Assembly (NCBI GenBank): GCA_030604195.1
Contig: JAUVWI010000001.1
Location: 91,807 to 155,806 of the forward strand
Length of the DNA: 64,000 nucleotides
Direction: 5' to 3'
Origin: Spirochaetales bacterium
GTDB taxonomy: Bacteria; Spirochaetota; Spirochaetia; SZUA-6; DRHE01
Part shown: positions 24,089 to 33,565 of the stretch, in pieces
Position numbering within the stretch: position 1 is the stretch's first letter
Layout of the letters: each line of letters starts with the position of its first letter
Program-made: the position numbers and the translations under genes
Notes under the pieces: generated by a model
What the model was told of the DNA's origin: nothing
Databases searched by the model: none
What the model saw: only the letters and a program-made list of their open reading frames with translations

Positions 24089-25441
24089 TTAATAGATCTG
24101 AATACCTGCTTCAAGACCCGAAGTTACTTCCCACTCATCTTCTCCGGGAAGGGCATCAGGAACATAGCGAATATTGTAAATAAATGAGATAACAGCGCCG
24201 CCCACATGGTAGTTGGCCCTGGCCCTGATAACCGCATCCGCAGGATCTATCAGGTCTTCAAAGTCTCTGATCAGCCGCTTATCGTAACTGGCATCAAAGG
24301 ATAGATGGGGCACCAGACCTTCAGCAATCAGAAAGGTTGCATATAGATGGGGATAATTCAGGTAGTTATCATAATCCGAATTGGGCTTCGCGAAGGGACC
24401 ATCCAGTGAAGCCCGGAAAACCAGGCTGTCGTCAAAGAAGGTCGTGCCCAGGCTGGCCAGCCAGCCGGTAAATGCAGGAACCCCGGTCGCGCCCCTGGCT
24501 ATGGCAAACTTTTCGGCACGGAAGAGGTCATAAGAGGCATCGAAATAGGTGGGCACGAAATTCTCACCTAAAAAGCGTACCTGGGCGCCGTAGGTCAGGA
24601 ACTTGATCAGCCTGCCCCCGAAGCCCACCATGGAGCCTAAAGATTCCCCGTGAAGCGAAGCCACATCCCCAAAGGTGGCCAGGGTAAACAGTGGTTTGGA
24701 AATCAGGGGCAGGATAAAATCCCCCCCATATACGGCTATGGTTTCCGGATCGGCAATATCAGCATAGAGATCAGGTTTGGTATCCACGGCCAGGGTAGAG
24801 CCCAGTTGCAGGTTGCTCAAAACCGGTATGCCGGTATTGATCAGGGGGCGCACAAAGGGTCTTACGCCCATGACATCAAACTGTGCCAGGTTGGCCGTAA
24901 AGGTCTCCATACCCACAACCGGAAAGTTGAAGAGCTCGCCATCCAGATCAAAGGTCAGGCCGAATATCCGTTTCTCCGGCAGGAAAAGGGTATTGGAATA
25001 ATTCCCCATTATAAAGCCATTGCCCAAAGTGGCATCGTCAATAGAGCCTAATTTTATAAACAGGGGATCGCCCTTATGGCCCCAGCGGATATACCTGAAC
25101 TTGGGCAGATAAACGTCGAGAATCGAATCGTCACCCGTGGGTACCCAATCCTCCTGCCGCAGGTAGAACTCATCGCCGCTTGGAGGCGGGCCGGTGAAGG
25201 TATAGTTAAATGTTATGTCCAGCCCTATTCCCAGCTTGCCGTAAGCAATGTCCGGAGAGAGGCTAAGTTTCTGATAAGTAGTCTGGATCGAATCACCCTC
25301 TTCGGTAAAAGTAGCCGTGCCTATGCCGATACTGAAACCGAGCTTAAAGGGATTGTCCGTCTCTGACTCCTCAGCAAAGAGGGGAAGGCTGCTAAGAAAA
25401 ACCACCAGCAACAGGTGAATTATTTTTATTCGATTAACCAT
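24089..25441 (-). CDS. Outer-membrane beta-barrel protein, paralogue of the FecR fusion
   Basis: The 450-residue protein has a signal peptide (1-22, ending LPLFA) and beta-barrel-like amphipathic strands across the remainder. RYIRWGHKGDPLFIKLG and GNGFIMGNYSN match the FecR protein, as does the following FDLDGE/DV.GVRPFVRPL region, indicating a common ancestor. ATG at 25441 was chosen because AAGGAGG is eight bases upstream; a further start at 25471 lacks support. It is the first gene of the unit ending in mutL. Function unknown; probably a surface porin-like protein. Confidence 0.72.
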   Translation of the reverse strand: MVNRIKIIHLLLVVFLSSLPLFAEESETDNPFKLGFSIGIGTATFTEEGDSIQTTYQKLSLSPDIAYGKLGIGLDITFNYTFTGPPPSGDEFYLRQEDWVPTGDDSILDVYLPKFRYIRWGHKGDPLFIKLGSIDDATLGNGFIMGNYSNTLFLPEKRIFGLTFDLDGELFNFPVVGMETFTANLAQFDVMGVRPFVRPLINTGIPVLSNLQLGSTLAVDTKPDLYADIADPETIAVYGGDFILPLISKPLFTLATFGDVASLHGESLGSMVGFGGRLIKFLTYGAQVRFLGENFVPTYFDASYDLFRAEKFAIARGATGVPAFTGWLASLGTTFFDDSLVFRASLDGPFAKPNSDYDNYLNYPHLYATFLIAEGLVPHLSFDASYDKRLIRDFEDLIDPADAVIRARANYHVGGAVISFIYNIRYVPDALPGEDEWEVTSGLEAGIQIY

Positions 25442-25455
25442 AAATGCCTCCTTGA

Positions 25456-25547
25456 TGCTATGATAGCTCAAAATCTGTTATTATAACAAGAAATTTTAAG
25501 TCCATTGCGGTCGAAGATGGAACATGCCATCATGGTACTGCTATGGG
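25456..25547 (+). repeat. Dispersed hairpin repeat, copy 2 (divergent centre)
   Basis: This copy shares TGCTATGATAGCTCAAAA, the TGTTA/TAACA hairpin, ACAAGAAAT and AAGTCCA with copy 1, then diverges and ends TGCTATGGG like copy 3. The core CCGAATATATTG is missing. It lies upstream of the 450-residue barrel gene but in the opposite orientation to it. Confidence 0.65.
25480..25488 (-). promoter_or_regulatory. Extended -10 box inside repeat copy 2
   Basis: On the minus strand TGTTATAAT is an extended -10 element. It would place the start of transcription about 32 bases before the ATG at 25441, with AAGGAGG between. No good -35 box is seen. Confidence 0.45.
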
Positions 25548-25680
25548 CTATACACTTAAATATATAACAATTATGGCAATATTCAATATTAACTTGAAAT
25601 AAACAATTTATCTTGCCTTTTTGCTTCTTCATCTGGTTCATGTAGACGAAGCCTTATGGCAAAGCTTTATAGTCGTAACT

Positions 25681-26491
25681 TTAGCCTTTCAGTTCCTGCG
25701 CAATGTGGATTGCCTCCAGCAGCCCCATGGCCTCCACCCGGTCGTGCAGGATATAGTGTTTCTGTCCCGGATATACCACATATACATGGTACAATCTCAG
25801 GTCAGCCAATGCTGTATGAATAGATTTGGTCATCCTGGGTGCATCTTCACATTTGAACTCAAATCCAAAGCGTTTACCCTGTCTTATTAGCAGAAGATCA
25901 AGCTCCGCGCCTCGCTGTGTACGCCAGAAAAAAGAGTTCTGTTCGCCTGCTGCAATTAATATCTGCTCTATGGCAAAACCCTCCCAGGAGGGCCCGTACT
26001 TTGGGTGATGGCGCAGTTCGTCAATAGACTCAATCCCCAGTAGACTGTGCAGCAGACCACTGTCTCTAATATAAACTTTGGGCATTTTTAATTGTCGTTT
26101 GCCGATGTTTTCATGCCAGGGAGCCAGGACTCGTATTACATACGCTCCTGATAAAATATTAAGGTAACCCCTTGCTGTTTTGTCGGAGACAGAGAGGGAG
26201 CGTCCCAGTTCAGAGGCATTAAAAAGTTGTCCGTGGTAGTGGCATAGCATAAGCCAGAAACGGCGAAGAGCCTCTGCGGGAATTCGAATTCCCAGTAAAG
26301 GAATGTCACGCTCCAGAAAGGTCGAAATAATGTAAGGCCGATTCCTTCCACCTTTGTGTAAATAGCCTGGCCAGTGTTGTTTTACCAGTCTGCCGGGCTC
26401 CGATAAGAATGACCGCAGGAGATTCTGAAAGACCTTGCTCAATAGAATGTAATAAATAAGGTCTGGCAATCAAAGCTTTATTTTGTTGCAT
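25681..26491 (-). pseudogene. AAA/DUF4143 ATPase with internal deletion and frame change
   Basis: The N-terminal piece (26491 to about 26340) has Walker A GARQTGKTTLARL. The C-terminal piece, in another frame from about 26360 to 25681, is a full DUF4143 region (IRDSGLLHSLLGI, WRTQRGAELDLLL). About 120 residues of the ATPase core, including Walker B and the sensor region normally between these parts, are missing, and the two parts are out of frame. The junction lies near ATTTCGACCTTT, which suits both intact flanks (YFDL and STFLERD), suggesting a microhomology deletion. Such ATPases often occur as solitary accessory genes with ill-defined roles. Not expected to give a working protein. Confidence 0.8.
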
Positions 26492-26521
26492 ATTCGTATT
26501 CTATTTCCGAATATGCAACAA
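26483..26521. promoter_or_regulatory. 14-bp inverted repeat over the start of the DUF4143 gene
   Basis: TTGTTGCATATTCG (26483-26496) and CGAATATGCAACAA (26508-26521) are perfect arms around an 11-base spacer. One arm contains the gene's ATG (26489-26491). It could be an autoregulatory operator, an mRNA hairpin sequestering the start, or the end of an element. Confidence 0.65.
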
Positions 26522-26557
26522 TGTCAAGTAAGTAATATTAACACCTTATTATGCGGG

Positions 26558-29500
26558 TTAAAACTCGATCTTACCCTCTATACCCGCCCTGATCCCCAGG
26601 CGCCAGTAATTTCCATCGTAAGAAGTCTCCCGGTCAAGGCCCAGTGCGATCTCAGCCTTGATAAGCCCCTGTTCCGGAAAAATTGCAAAGGTCTCATGCT
26701 TAAGCACAATATTCATGGGGTGGTAGGAATAGGAGCTTTCTTCACCGCTTATCTCAAGGGCCAGGCTTTCCCGGTGACTATAATAACCATTTCTCTCTAC
26801 ACTTTCAGGCAGCAGGGGCAGCTTCACCCCTTCCGGGGGATAGATAAACCGCTTATAACTGAGCTGAACCTCGTCACTCCACGAAGTTAAATCCGTTTGC
26901 TGGTAGTTAAAACGGTTGTCCAGGGTAAGGATTGAGCTCTTTTCGGTTTCAAAACCAACATATTGCTCTAACAGCAAGTCACTGCTATGAAAGGTGTTGT
27001 CATCATAGGTTAGTGTCAGGGTCAAGCCTGCGCCATATTCATCGAGTTTGTAAAAAGAAAAGATTGGGTAAACGCCATAGCTGCCAAAGAGATTCACCGC
27101 GTTATTCCGGGTTTTAAGGTAGTAATTGTTCAAAAATTGAACAAGGTCTCCATCTTTTTTAAACTCTTTGTCCAGGGAGAGCTGAAAAAAGGAGGGTATA
27201 AAGAGGTCGCTTATCCGTGAGCTGAATAGCCGCTCTATAGTAATAGAAGCCTGCGGTCTATAAAAGGCCTGCTCGTAGTCCTTACCGGCAGAGGTAAAAT
27301 CCTCTTTTGCCGCACCGGAAAAGAGTTCGGCAAAGGGGGGCAGGATGAAGAAATAGCTCTGCTGCTCGATATCCCCGGCATATACCCGTAGATCATCACT
27401 CAAGTCGCCGGTTTTGCCCTGGGTATCCATAACCCGAAGCTCCCTTGAGTAACCGGGGGTAATAGTCACCCGTTTAGATGTTTCTGCCCAGAGCTCCCAG
27501 GGCAGCTGCAGGGTCAGCTCCAGCTCATTTTTCTGTCTGCGTGTCGGCGAGATAAAGTCATAGCTTTGAAAATCGAGGCCCGCAGTCAGTTCTGCACCCA
27601 GCGGTTTGGTAGCCAAGGAGAGCCCCAGGTCGAATCCGCTTTTACGCTCCAGAAAAAGCCCTTGCTGCCAGGGAAAGAGCAGGTTATAAGCCCTGCACCA
27701 CGAAGAGCCGTACCACTCCTCGATTACTGAATAGCCGCTCTTGGATCTCTTGAACTCCAGATCCGTGGTGACCAGAAAGGGAGAGAGCACCGGAATATCC
27801 AGGCCGCTCTGCCAGCTCTGTATCAGAATATCACTGCCGGAAGAGGCTGAGGCTGTAAGATTTAAGGTTAAAGATTCAGGCAGGGTGAAATCAAGGGTAT
27901 TTTCCCGGTAGATATTCCTGCCCGTATCAACCTCCTTTAAGCTGAAGGAATCGGAAAAGTGCACTGGGAAGCTGAAATTGGGCACCATTACCCGGTGACC
28001 GCCGGAAAGGGTAAAGCTCTGCTCCACCCCCGCAACCTGCACATTGGCGCTTGCCTGGCTGAAAGCCAGGTCGCAGGAGACCTCGGTCAAGGAGCTTACC
28101 GTGGAAGCGGAAAGGGGCCTGCCGTAGAGGGTGGAAAAACCGGCCGTGGCGAAAAAGGCTCGCTCGCTCAAGCTCAGGTTGCTGACCAGGGCATAATCCC
28201 CCAGGTGGAGCAGCTCACCAGGGAGGCTAAAGTCCAGGTCCAGGCCGAAGGCCGCGCCCACCGCGCCGCGGGGATCGGTAAGGTGGAGCTCATCCAGGTA
28301 GAGGGTACCGGCACTTGAGTTTTCAAGGCTCACCTTGAAGAGGTATAGGGAACCGTAGCTCGGGTCGATGGTCACTGAGGAACCGCTGATTTCACTGCCG
28401 TTGAGCAGGACTTTTTTACTGTCCAGATCCACCTCTATCTTAGCCCAGTTGGCGCCGAGTATTGCGAGTATTTCCGGATCAAACTGCCAGCGAATGCCGC
28501 GGTTGTCAGCATCCAGCAGGGAAAACTCGATCGTGGCCCCTGTAAGCGGAGTTGGCAGCCGGGCATAGTAGACAATGCGGCGGTAATCGATACCCTCCAC
28601 ACCGGAGCCGGTAAAGCCCTGCAGGCTCCAGTCGTCAGTCGGCGCTGTTCCCCCCTGCCAATCCACCTCCAGCACCTGCTGCACCTCGGCAAAGGGATGA
28701 AAGGTATCTTCAACCTCGGGGAAAGCATCCACCAGTTCTTTGGGCGGTGGGTAGAGTGCCTGGCCCTCTTCAATTTGCCTGGCTGTTACTGTGCCTGTAG
28801 CGCTGAAACCGCTGGCATCCACCCAGAAGTCGCTGCCCGCCAGGGCCAGGCGATCTATAAGCACCCTGCCGCTGCAGGAACCGGCATCCTGGCGGATAAT
28901 GATCAGTCGCACCCCTCTTGAGCGTGCCAGCTTGGCCCTTTCAGCAGGACCCAAAGCGGCGGAAAAACTCGACCAGGAGGTGTCGGTCTCATCACCGAAG
29001 TGATCAACGCCATTATCCTGCACAGTCAGGACCCAGTCGGGGTCTTCAGGGTCTAAGAAGTCATTGCCGTCCACATCCTCGCTGTCCCGCCGGCCATTGC
29101 CCTCGTTCTTGGGCCCGCCGCCCACTAAAAGGGTTACACCATTGGCTGAATCGTTAAAGGAGAAACCGCGCGCCAGGATGGAGAACTCCTCATCCAGAGT
29201 GCTATCACCGTCGATATCCTCGTCAATATCCCCTATCTGCAGGTAAATGAGGAAAATCCCGGTAACATCTATGGCCCGGTAGGAGAGAAAGATCGACTGC
29301 AGAGCGGAAAGATCAAGGACACCCTGGTTTAAGGCCAGGGGTATCTGGCAGCCCACCCAATCACCCGCAGAATCGATCTCGAAGTCCATGATCAGGCTCT
29401 GGCCTTTGCTCACTCCCTCTGAGCTGCCTGCGGCCAGATAAGGCCCGGGCTTGGAGCCTGTTTCATAGGCCCAGGCCTTATACCCGCTCCAGGTATAGGA

Positions 29501-31417
29501 TTGGAGCGAGGATGTGCCGAAGACGCCGTAGTCGCGGTAATCCCTGTAGAAAAGCTTGCCCCGATTGCCGTAGCTAAGGGCTGCAAAGATAGCTTCCTGC
29601 GGCAAACTCGCCGGATAGGCAGTATCCTCAGAGAGGCCTACCTCCATGCCCTGGCCCTCCATGGAGAGCAGGCGCATGACTCCCGTGGTATCAGGGTTGG
29701 TATAGGCCAGAGCGGTTGAAGCCTTGAAGGAGAGCTTCTCTCCCTCTCCTTGCAAAAAAACAGAGCCGATTACCGTTCCGGTCCGGTCATAGGCTTTTTC
29801 CGTATAACTGCCCGGCAGGGCATTCCAGCGCAGCCCGGTGGCCAGCTCCAGATTCAGGGAATCGGAAAAGGGTATGCGGCTGCCCCAGGCAAAGAGCAGA
29901 TCACTGTTGTTCAGAAAGGCGCCTTTCAGGCGGTAGCTTATCTCAATCCTGTCATCGGGATGAATATATGTGAGAAAGGTTATCAGGCCGCTGTTGTAAT
30001 CAACCTCGTAGCGGCTCTCGGCCATGCCGTTCCGCTTGATGCTCACCGAACCGGGCACAACATTGGCTTCCAGACGGTATTGTTCCACCGGGGTCAGGTG
30101 GTAGACCAGGAGTTCATATTTGAGATAGCCGGGACGGGGATCCCTTTCCGGCCCATAGAGCAGGTTATCCCTGTCAAAGGGACCGCCTGACGCCGCATCC
30201 AGAAAGGGATAGAGATTCTTGAAATCCCCCCTTAAATCGCTGTTGTGGTAAGCGTAGAAAACCCTGCTCGCCGGTGCAAAATTGAAGTTAACCGGCTGCA
30301 GCAGGCTCTGGGACCTGTCACCCTTTTTGACCACTTCAACCTTTACCTGGGAGAGATCCAGGGGCGGGCTCTGGGAAAACTCATAGCGGCTCAGGATCTC
30401 AAAAGGGGAAAACTCACCGGCCATCCAGAGGCGCAGTCCAGTCCTGCCGTTTACCGTGACCTGGCGATCGTCCAGTAACTGGCCAAGATAGGTTATACCC
30501 CAGGCAAATTGAGTCGCAGGAGCGGACGGATCAAGTTTGCCACCAACTACCTCGCATAATGCTCCACTCCCCAAACTCACATCACCTACCGCCAGCACGC
30601 CCTTCTCATAATACACAACCACCTGGCCGCCGGCTGCAGCCTCTTTTACAAAGACCAGCCCCTCTTCACTGTCAAGGGTTGCATCATCCACACCGGCCAG
30701 CCGGTAATGCCTGCCCTCCGTATCGCTGTAATCACCATTAGCATCCTCCAGGTATACCTCAAGCTCCTCCACCCCCTGGTCCGGCAGCTTGAAGAACCTG
30801 CCCGCAATATAACCGGAAAGGGGTATAGCCTCCTCGCTTACCAGGTTCTTACCGATATAGAGCCTGCTTTCACTCTGATTATTGTCTGAGCGCAGCAGCA
30901 GCTCATGGCTGGAGGCGCCGGTGCGCAAAAGGGCCTCCGCTCCTATGGATGAGTCGTCCTGCTCGGGAATGTCCAGGAAGAGGTATGGGTCTATGGCTAT
31001 ATCACGATTGCCTATGTAAAGATGATCCAGGAACTCATCCTCCTGCCCCTGGTAGCCCATGAGAAAATAATTTTCCTCAAAACCCCCTAAAACCGAGTAT
31101 TCCAAAAAATATCTGTCCATAAGCCATACTGAGGCCGTGAGGTCGGGAATCTGTTCAAAGAGTCTATCCTGTTCAAGTCCCGGAAAGGTTCCAGGCAGGG
31201 AAAGGGTTACCGAGCCATCCGGGGCAAAGAGGAAATCCGCTGAAACTCCCATCAGGATGCGCCAGGAACCGGAAAGGTAAAAATCAACATCAGCATCACC
31301 TATCTCGGTTTCAAAGATCGCCTCAGGCGCCTCCTGTTCAGGCAGGATCAGCTCTTCAGGCCAGAGAAATCCTGGGAGCAATAGTAAAAGGAAACACAAG
31401 AAGCTAAAGTTTCTCAC
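26558..31417 (-). CDS. Very large exported beta-rich protein, possibly SprA-like
   Basis: The 1619-residue protein has a signal peptide (about 1-20) and no later transmembrane helix. Most of it is beta-rich. Features seen: a strand block SRYEVDYNSGLITFL near 465, an Asp-rich segment DIDEDIDGDSTLDEE near 725, another DVDGNDFLDPEDPD near 775, and a C-terminus of repeated amphipathic strands. Such blocks recall SprA-type outer-membrane translocon proteins, but this is by eye and the size is shorter than SprA of Bacteroidota (about 2400). It may form a very large outer-membrane barrel. It stands alone on the minus strand. A profile search against SprA and barrel families would decide. Confidence 0.55.
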   Translation of the reverse strand: MRNFSFLCFLLLLLPGFLWPEELILPEQEAPEAIFETEIGDADVDFYLSGSWRILMGVSADFLFAPDGSVTLSLPGTFPGLEQDRLFEQIPDLTASVWLMDRYFLEYSVLGGFEENYFLMGYQGQEDEFLDHLYIGNRDIAIDPYLFLDIPEQDDSSIGAEALLRTGASSHELLLRSDNNQSESRLYIGKNLVSEEAIPLSGYIAGRFFKLPDQGVEELEVYLEDANGDYSDTEGRHYRLAGVDDATLDSEEGLVFVKEAAAGGQVVVYYEKGVLAVGDVSLGSGALCEVVGGKLDPSAPATQFAWGITYLGQLLDDRQVTVNGRTGLRLWMAGEFSPFEILSRYEFSQSPPLDLSQVKVEVVKKGDRSQSLLQPVNFNFAPASRVFYAYHNSDLRGDFKNLYPFLDAASGGPFDRDNLLYGPERDPRPGYLKYELLVYHLTPVEQYRLEANVVPGSVSIKRNGMAESRYEVDYNSGLITFLTYIHPDDRIEISYRLKGAFLNNSDLLFAWGSRIPFSDSLNLELATGLRWNALPGSYTEKAYDRTGTVIGSVFLQGEGEKLSFKASTALAYTNPDTTGVMRLLSMEGQGMEVGLSEDTAYPASLPQEAIFAALSYGNRGKLFYRDYRDYGVFGTSSLQSYTWSGYKAWAYETGSKPGPYLAAGSSEGVSKGQSLIMDFEIDSAGDWVGCQIPLALNQGVLDLSALQSIFLSYRAIDVTGIFLIYLQIGDIDEDIDGDSTLDEEFSILARGFSFNDSANGVTLLVGGGPKNEGNGRRDSEDVDGNDFLDPEDPDWVLTVQDNGVDHFGDETDTSWSSFSAALGPAERAKLARSRGVRLIIIRQDAGSCSGRVLIDRLALAGSDFWVDASGFSATGTVTARQIEEGQALYPPPKELVDAFPEVEDTFHPFAEVQQVLEVDWQGGTAPTDDWSLQGFTGSGVEGIDYRRIVYYARLPTPLTGATIEFSLLDADNRGIRWQFDPEILAILGANWAKIEVDLDSKKVLLNGSEISGSSVTIDPSYGSLYLFKVSLENSSAGTLYLDELHLTDPRGAVGAAFGLDLDFSLPGELLHLGDYALVSNLSLSERAFFATAGFSTLYGRPLSASTVSSLTEVSCDLAFSQASANVQVAGVEQSFTLSGGHRVMVPNFSFPVHFSDSFSLKEVDTGRNIYRENTLDFTLPESLTLNLTASASSGSDILIQSWQSGLDIPVLSPFLVTTDLEFKRSKSGYSVIEEWYGSSWCRAYNLLFPWQQGLFLERKSGFDLGLSLATKPLGAELTAGLDFQSYDFISPTRRQKNELELTLQLPWELWAETSKRVTITPGYSRELRVMDTQGKTGDLSDDLRVYAGDIEQQSYFFILPPFAELFSGAAKEDFTSAGKDYEQAFYRPQASITIERLFSSRISDLFIPSFFQLSLDKEFKKDGDLVQFLNNYYLKTRNNAVNLFGSYGVYPIFSFYKLDEYGAGLTLTLTYDDNTFHSSDLLLEQYVGFETEKSSILTLDNRFNYQQTDLTSWSDEVQLSYKRFIYPPEGVKLPLLPESVERNGYYSHRESLALEISGEESSYSYHPMNIVLKHETFAIFPEQGLIKAEIALGLDRETSYDGNYWRLGIRAGIEGKIEF

Positions 31418-31492
31418 TGTAAATATAATATCACATAACTATTCTAAAAAAAAATCGCATGGTTATACTATAGTCGACCGAAAATAGAAAAA

Positions 31493-32422
31493 ATGGATAA
31501 TGATCTCCTGCGCGCAGCCAGTTTTATCAATCGTCTACTCGCCAACCCGGCCCTGGCCCAACTTCCACCACTACAGCGCGAAGAGCAGATAATTCAATTC
31601 CTCAATGTTAATGCCCAAGCCCTCTACCCTACCCTTTCCTCACCCCAGTTCTTACCCGGAAAAAACTGGGCGGAGATACTTGCACTGCTGACCAAAGCCC
31701 TGACAATTGAAACCGATAAACTGCTTTTACCGCAGCTTCAGGAACTACTGGACACGAGCATTGACTTTACCTTTATGTCCTTCCTACATCAACTGCGCAT
31801 ACCGCCTGAGAAATACAAAGAAGAAATTTTCACTTTTCTCCAGCGCTTGCTGCAAAAAGGCGCTGCCCGCACTGCATTCAGCGGACCCTTTACTGCACTC
31901 AGCGCCAATCTGATCGACCGTTACATCGATGAATCATTCCAACTTAGACAGTACATTCATTTTGAGCTGACCAAGGTGCAGAAACTGAAGATGGGCAAGA
32001 AAGAGATCAAGAATATGGTCAAGGCCTCCATGCTCCTGAAAACGGCTATCTACCTGCTGACAGTTGAAGGCACGGCAGGAAGCAGGGAAAAATCAGCCGG
32101 CATGGTTGGGGTCCGGTTTATAGACAAGGCCTATTCTATTTTTAAAGCCCAGCTTAAATTACTGCCCGACGCCCTGTTAAAAAGCGCTTTAAACTCCAAT
32201 GTATCTTTCCAGGAAAACAAAAACATTGAGGCTACCGGCAGGATCGCCTCTATTTTCTCTTTCAGGGCCCAATCCTATAAACAGCAACTCCAGGTGGACA
32301 GGGGGGCAAATACCCCTGACCGCAGCTGGTTCAATATTTCCAGAAGGAATTTTAAATTTTATGGATTTGACATAAAAATGCTCGATGAATTCTATAAAAT
32401 CGCAGCCGAGAATGGATGGTAG
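31493..32422 (+). CDS. Conserved-looking helical protein of unknown function
   Basis: The 309-residue protein is soluble, mostly helical and without signal peptide. No motif was recognised; an Arg/Lys-rich central segment (KVQKLKMGKKEIKNMVKA, about residues 161-178) stands out. TATACT at 31464-31469 could be its -10 box. The leader is A-rich and lacks a Shine-Dalgarno. Six bases separate it from the voltage-sensor gene, so the two are probably cotranscribed. Confidence 0.6.
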   Translation: MDNDLLRAASFINRLLANPALAQLPPLQREEQIIQFLNVNAQALYPTLSSPQFLPGKNWAEILALLTKALTIETDKLLLPQLQELLDTSIDFTFMSFLHQLRIPPEKYKEEIFTFLQRLLQKGAARTAFSGPFTALSANLIDRYIDESFQLRQYIHFELTKVQKLKMGKKEIKNMVKASMLLKTAIYLLTVEGTAGSREKSAGMVGVRFIDKAYSIFKAQLKLLPDALLKSALNSNVSFQENKNIEATGRIASIFSFRAQSYKQQLQVDRGANTPDRSWFNISRRNFKFYGFDIKMLDEFYKIAAENGW

Positions 32423-32428
32423 AGACCC

Positions 32429-33562
32429 ATGAATAAAAAACTGATTAACGTATTGGAATCCGTAGTCATTCTGGCCATCTTCCTGGTGCTTATACAGACT
32501 TTTCTGGAAGATTTTGCAGTTCTAATAGGCTGGAACATGGCTTTCCGGCAGCAGCTCATGATTACCGGATTTTTCTTTGATCTCTTCTTTACAATTGAAT
32601 TTATAATTCGCCTCTATTACGCCATAGTAAACAGGAAAGCCTTTGTTTACCTGACCGGTGAAAGGGGCTGGATTGACTTTCTGGCCTCCATACCCCTGCT
32701 TATGCTCAACTCGGGGCCCTTAGCTTTCTCCATTTTCTTCGGCGGCAGCGCTTTTCTCGGGCTGGGAGGAATGCTGAACCTGTTAAAGGTGATAAAAGTC
32801 ATAAGAATAGCCCGCATTTTAAGATTCTTGAGAATAATAAAGATATTCAGGCGCATTAAAAATACCGACTCGCCAATGGCCCAGCGCCATGTGGCTAATA
32901 TCACCGCCATCGGGGTTACCGTACTGGTATTCTCCCTCTTAATCTTCACCTTCTTTATCAGCAGCCTGGGGGTAAGGGGTCTGGATACCGCTACCTTCAG
33001 CCACCAGGAAGATATCGCCGTACAATTGAGCAGTCAGAAAGAGAATAAACCCGCCCTGGCTACCTCCCTGAACATACTGAAGGAGACTGAAGAAAGCCTT
33101 CTAATTGTAAAAATATCCGGGAAAGCAATATATTCACGCTTTGATAACGGCTACTATGAGCAGAATTTCGGCCCCGGTGAGTACAGCTACTTCTCCGACG
33201 GCTCTTTTGAGGCCTTCTTTGATCTGCGCCCCTATGTCCAGCAGTTATCCAGGGAAAGCCTGCTCTTCTTTGTTATTGTGGCCATTTTGGTTCTGGCCTT
33301 TCTATTTATCTACAGCCCCCATTTCGCCCTTACCATCAGCGATCCTATCCACGTCATGCGCCGCGGTCTGCGAGAGGATGATTATAATCTGGAGGTCAAG
33401 ATCCCTGAAAAACATGAGGATGATGATGTCTACCAACTGGCCCGGCTCTATAACGAGAAGTACCTGCCTTTAAAGGCTCGCACTCAGGGTGATGAGAACA
33501 AGCCGCTGCTCGATCTGGGGCTGGCTGATATAGAGAATATCCTTGAGGAGGATCATAAATAA
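32429..33562 (+). CDS. Pore-less voltage-sensor-like membrane protein with HAMP-like end
   Basis: The 377-residue protein has four transmembrane helices matching the voltage-sensor domain of ion-transport proteins (S1 about 9-30, S2 44-68, S3 82-105). S4 (115-144) has Lys or Arg at nearly every third position (KVIKVIRIARILRFLRIIKI). No selectivity filter (TVGYGD-like) follows. Instead TM5 (about 155-180), an extracytoplasmic region (about 181-270), TM6 (about 277-297) and a HAMP-like segment (ISDPIHVMRRGLREDD) are found. It may be a voltage-sensitive signal protein rather than a channel, but no output domain is present. The following gene is three bases away. Confidence 0.7.
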   Translation: MNKKLINVLESVVILAIFLVLIQTFLEDFAVLIGWNMAFRQQLMITGFFFDLFFTIEFIIRLYYAIVNRKAFVYLTGERGWIDFLASIPLLMLNSGPLAFSIFFGGSAFLGLGGMLNLLKVIKVIRIARILRFLRIIKIFRRIKNTDSPMAQRHVANITAIGVTVLVFSLLIFTFFISSLGVRGLDTATFSHQEDIAVQLSSQKENKPALATSLNILKETEESLLIVKISGKAIYSRFDNGYYEQNFGPGEYSYFSDGSFEAFFDLRPYVQQLSRESLLFFVIVAILVLAFLFIYSPHFALTISDPIHVMRRGLREDDYNLEVKIPEKHEDDDVYQLARLYNEKYLPLKARTQGDENKPLLDLGLADIENILEEDHK

Positions 33563-33565
33563 AGG

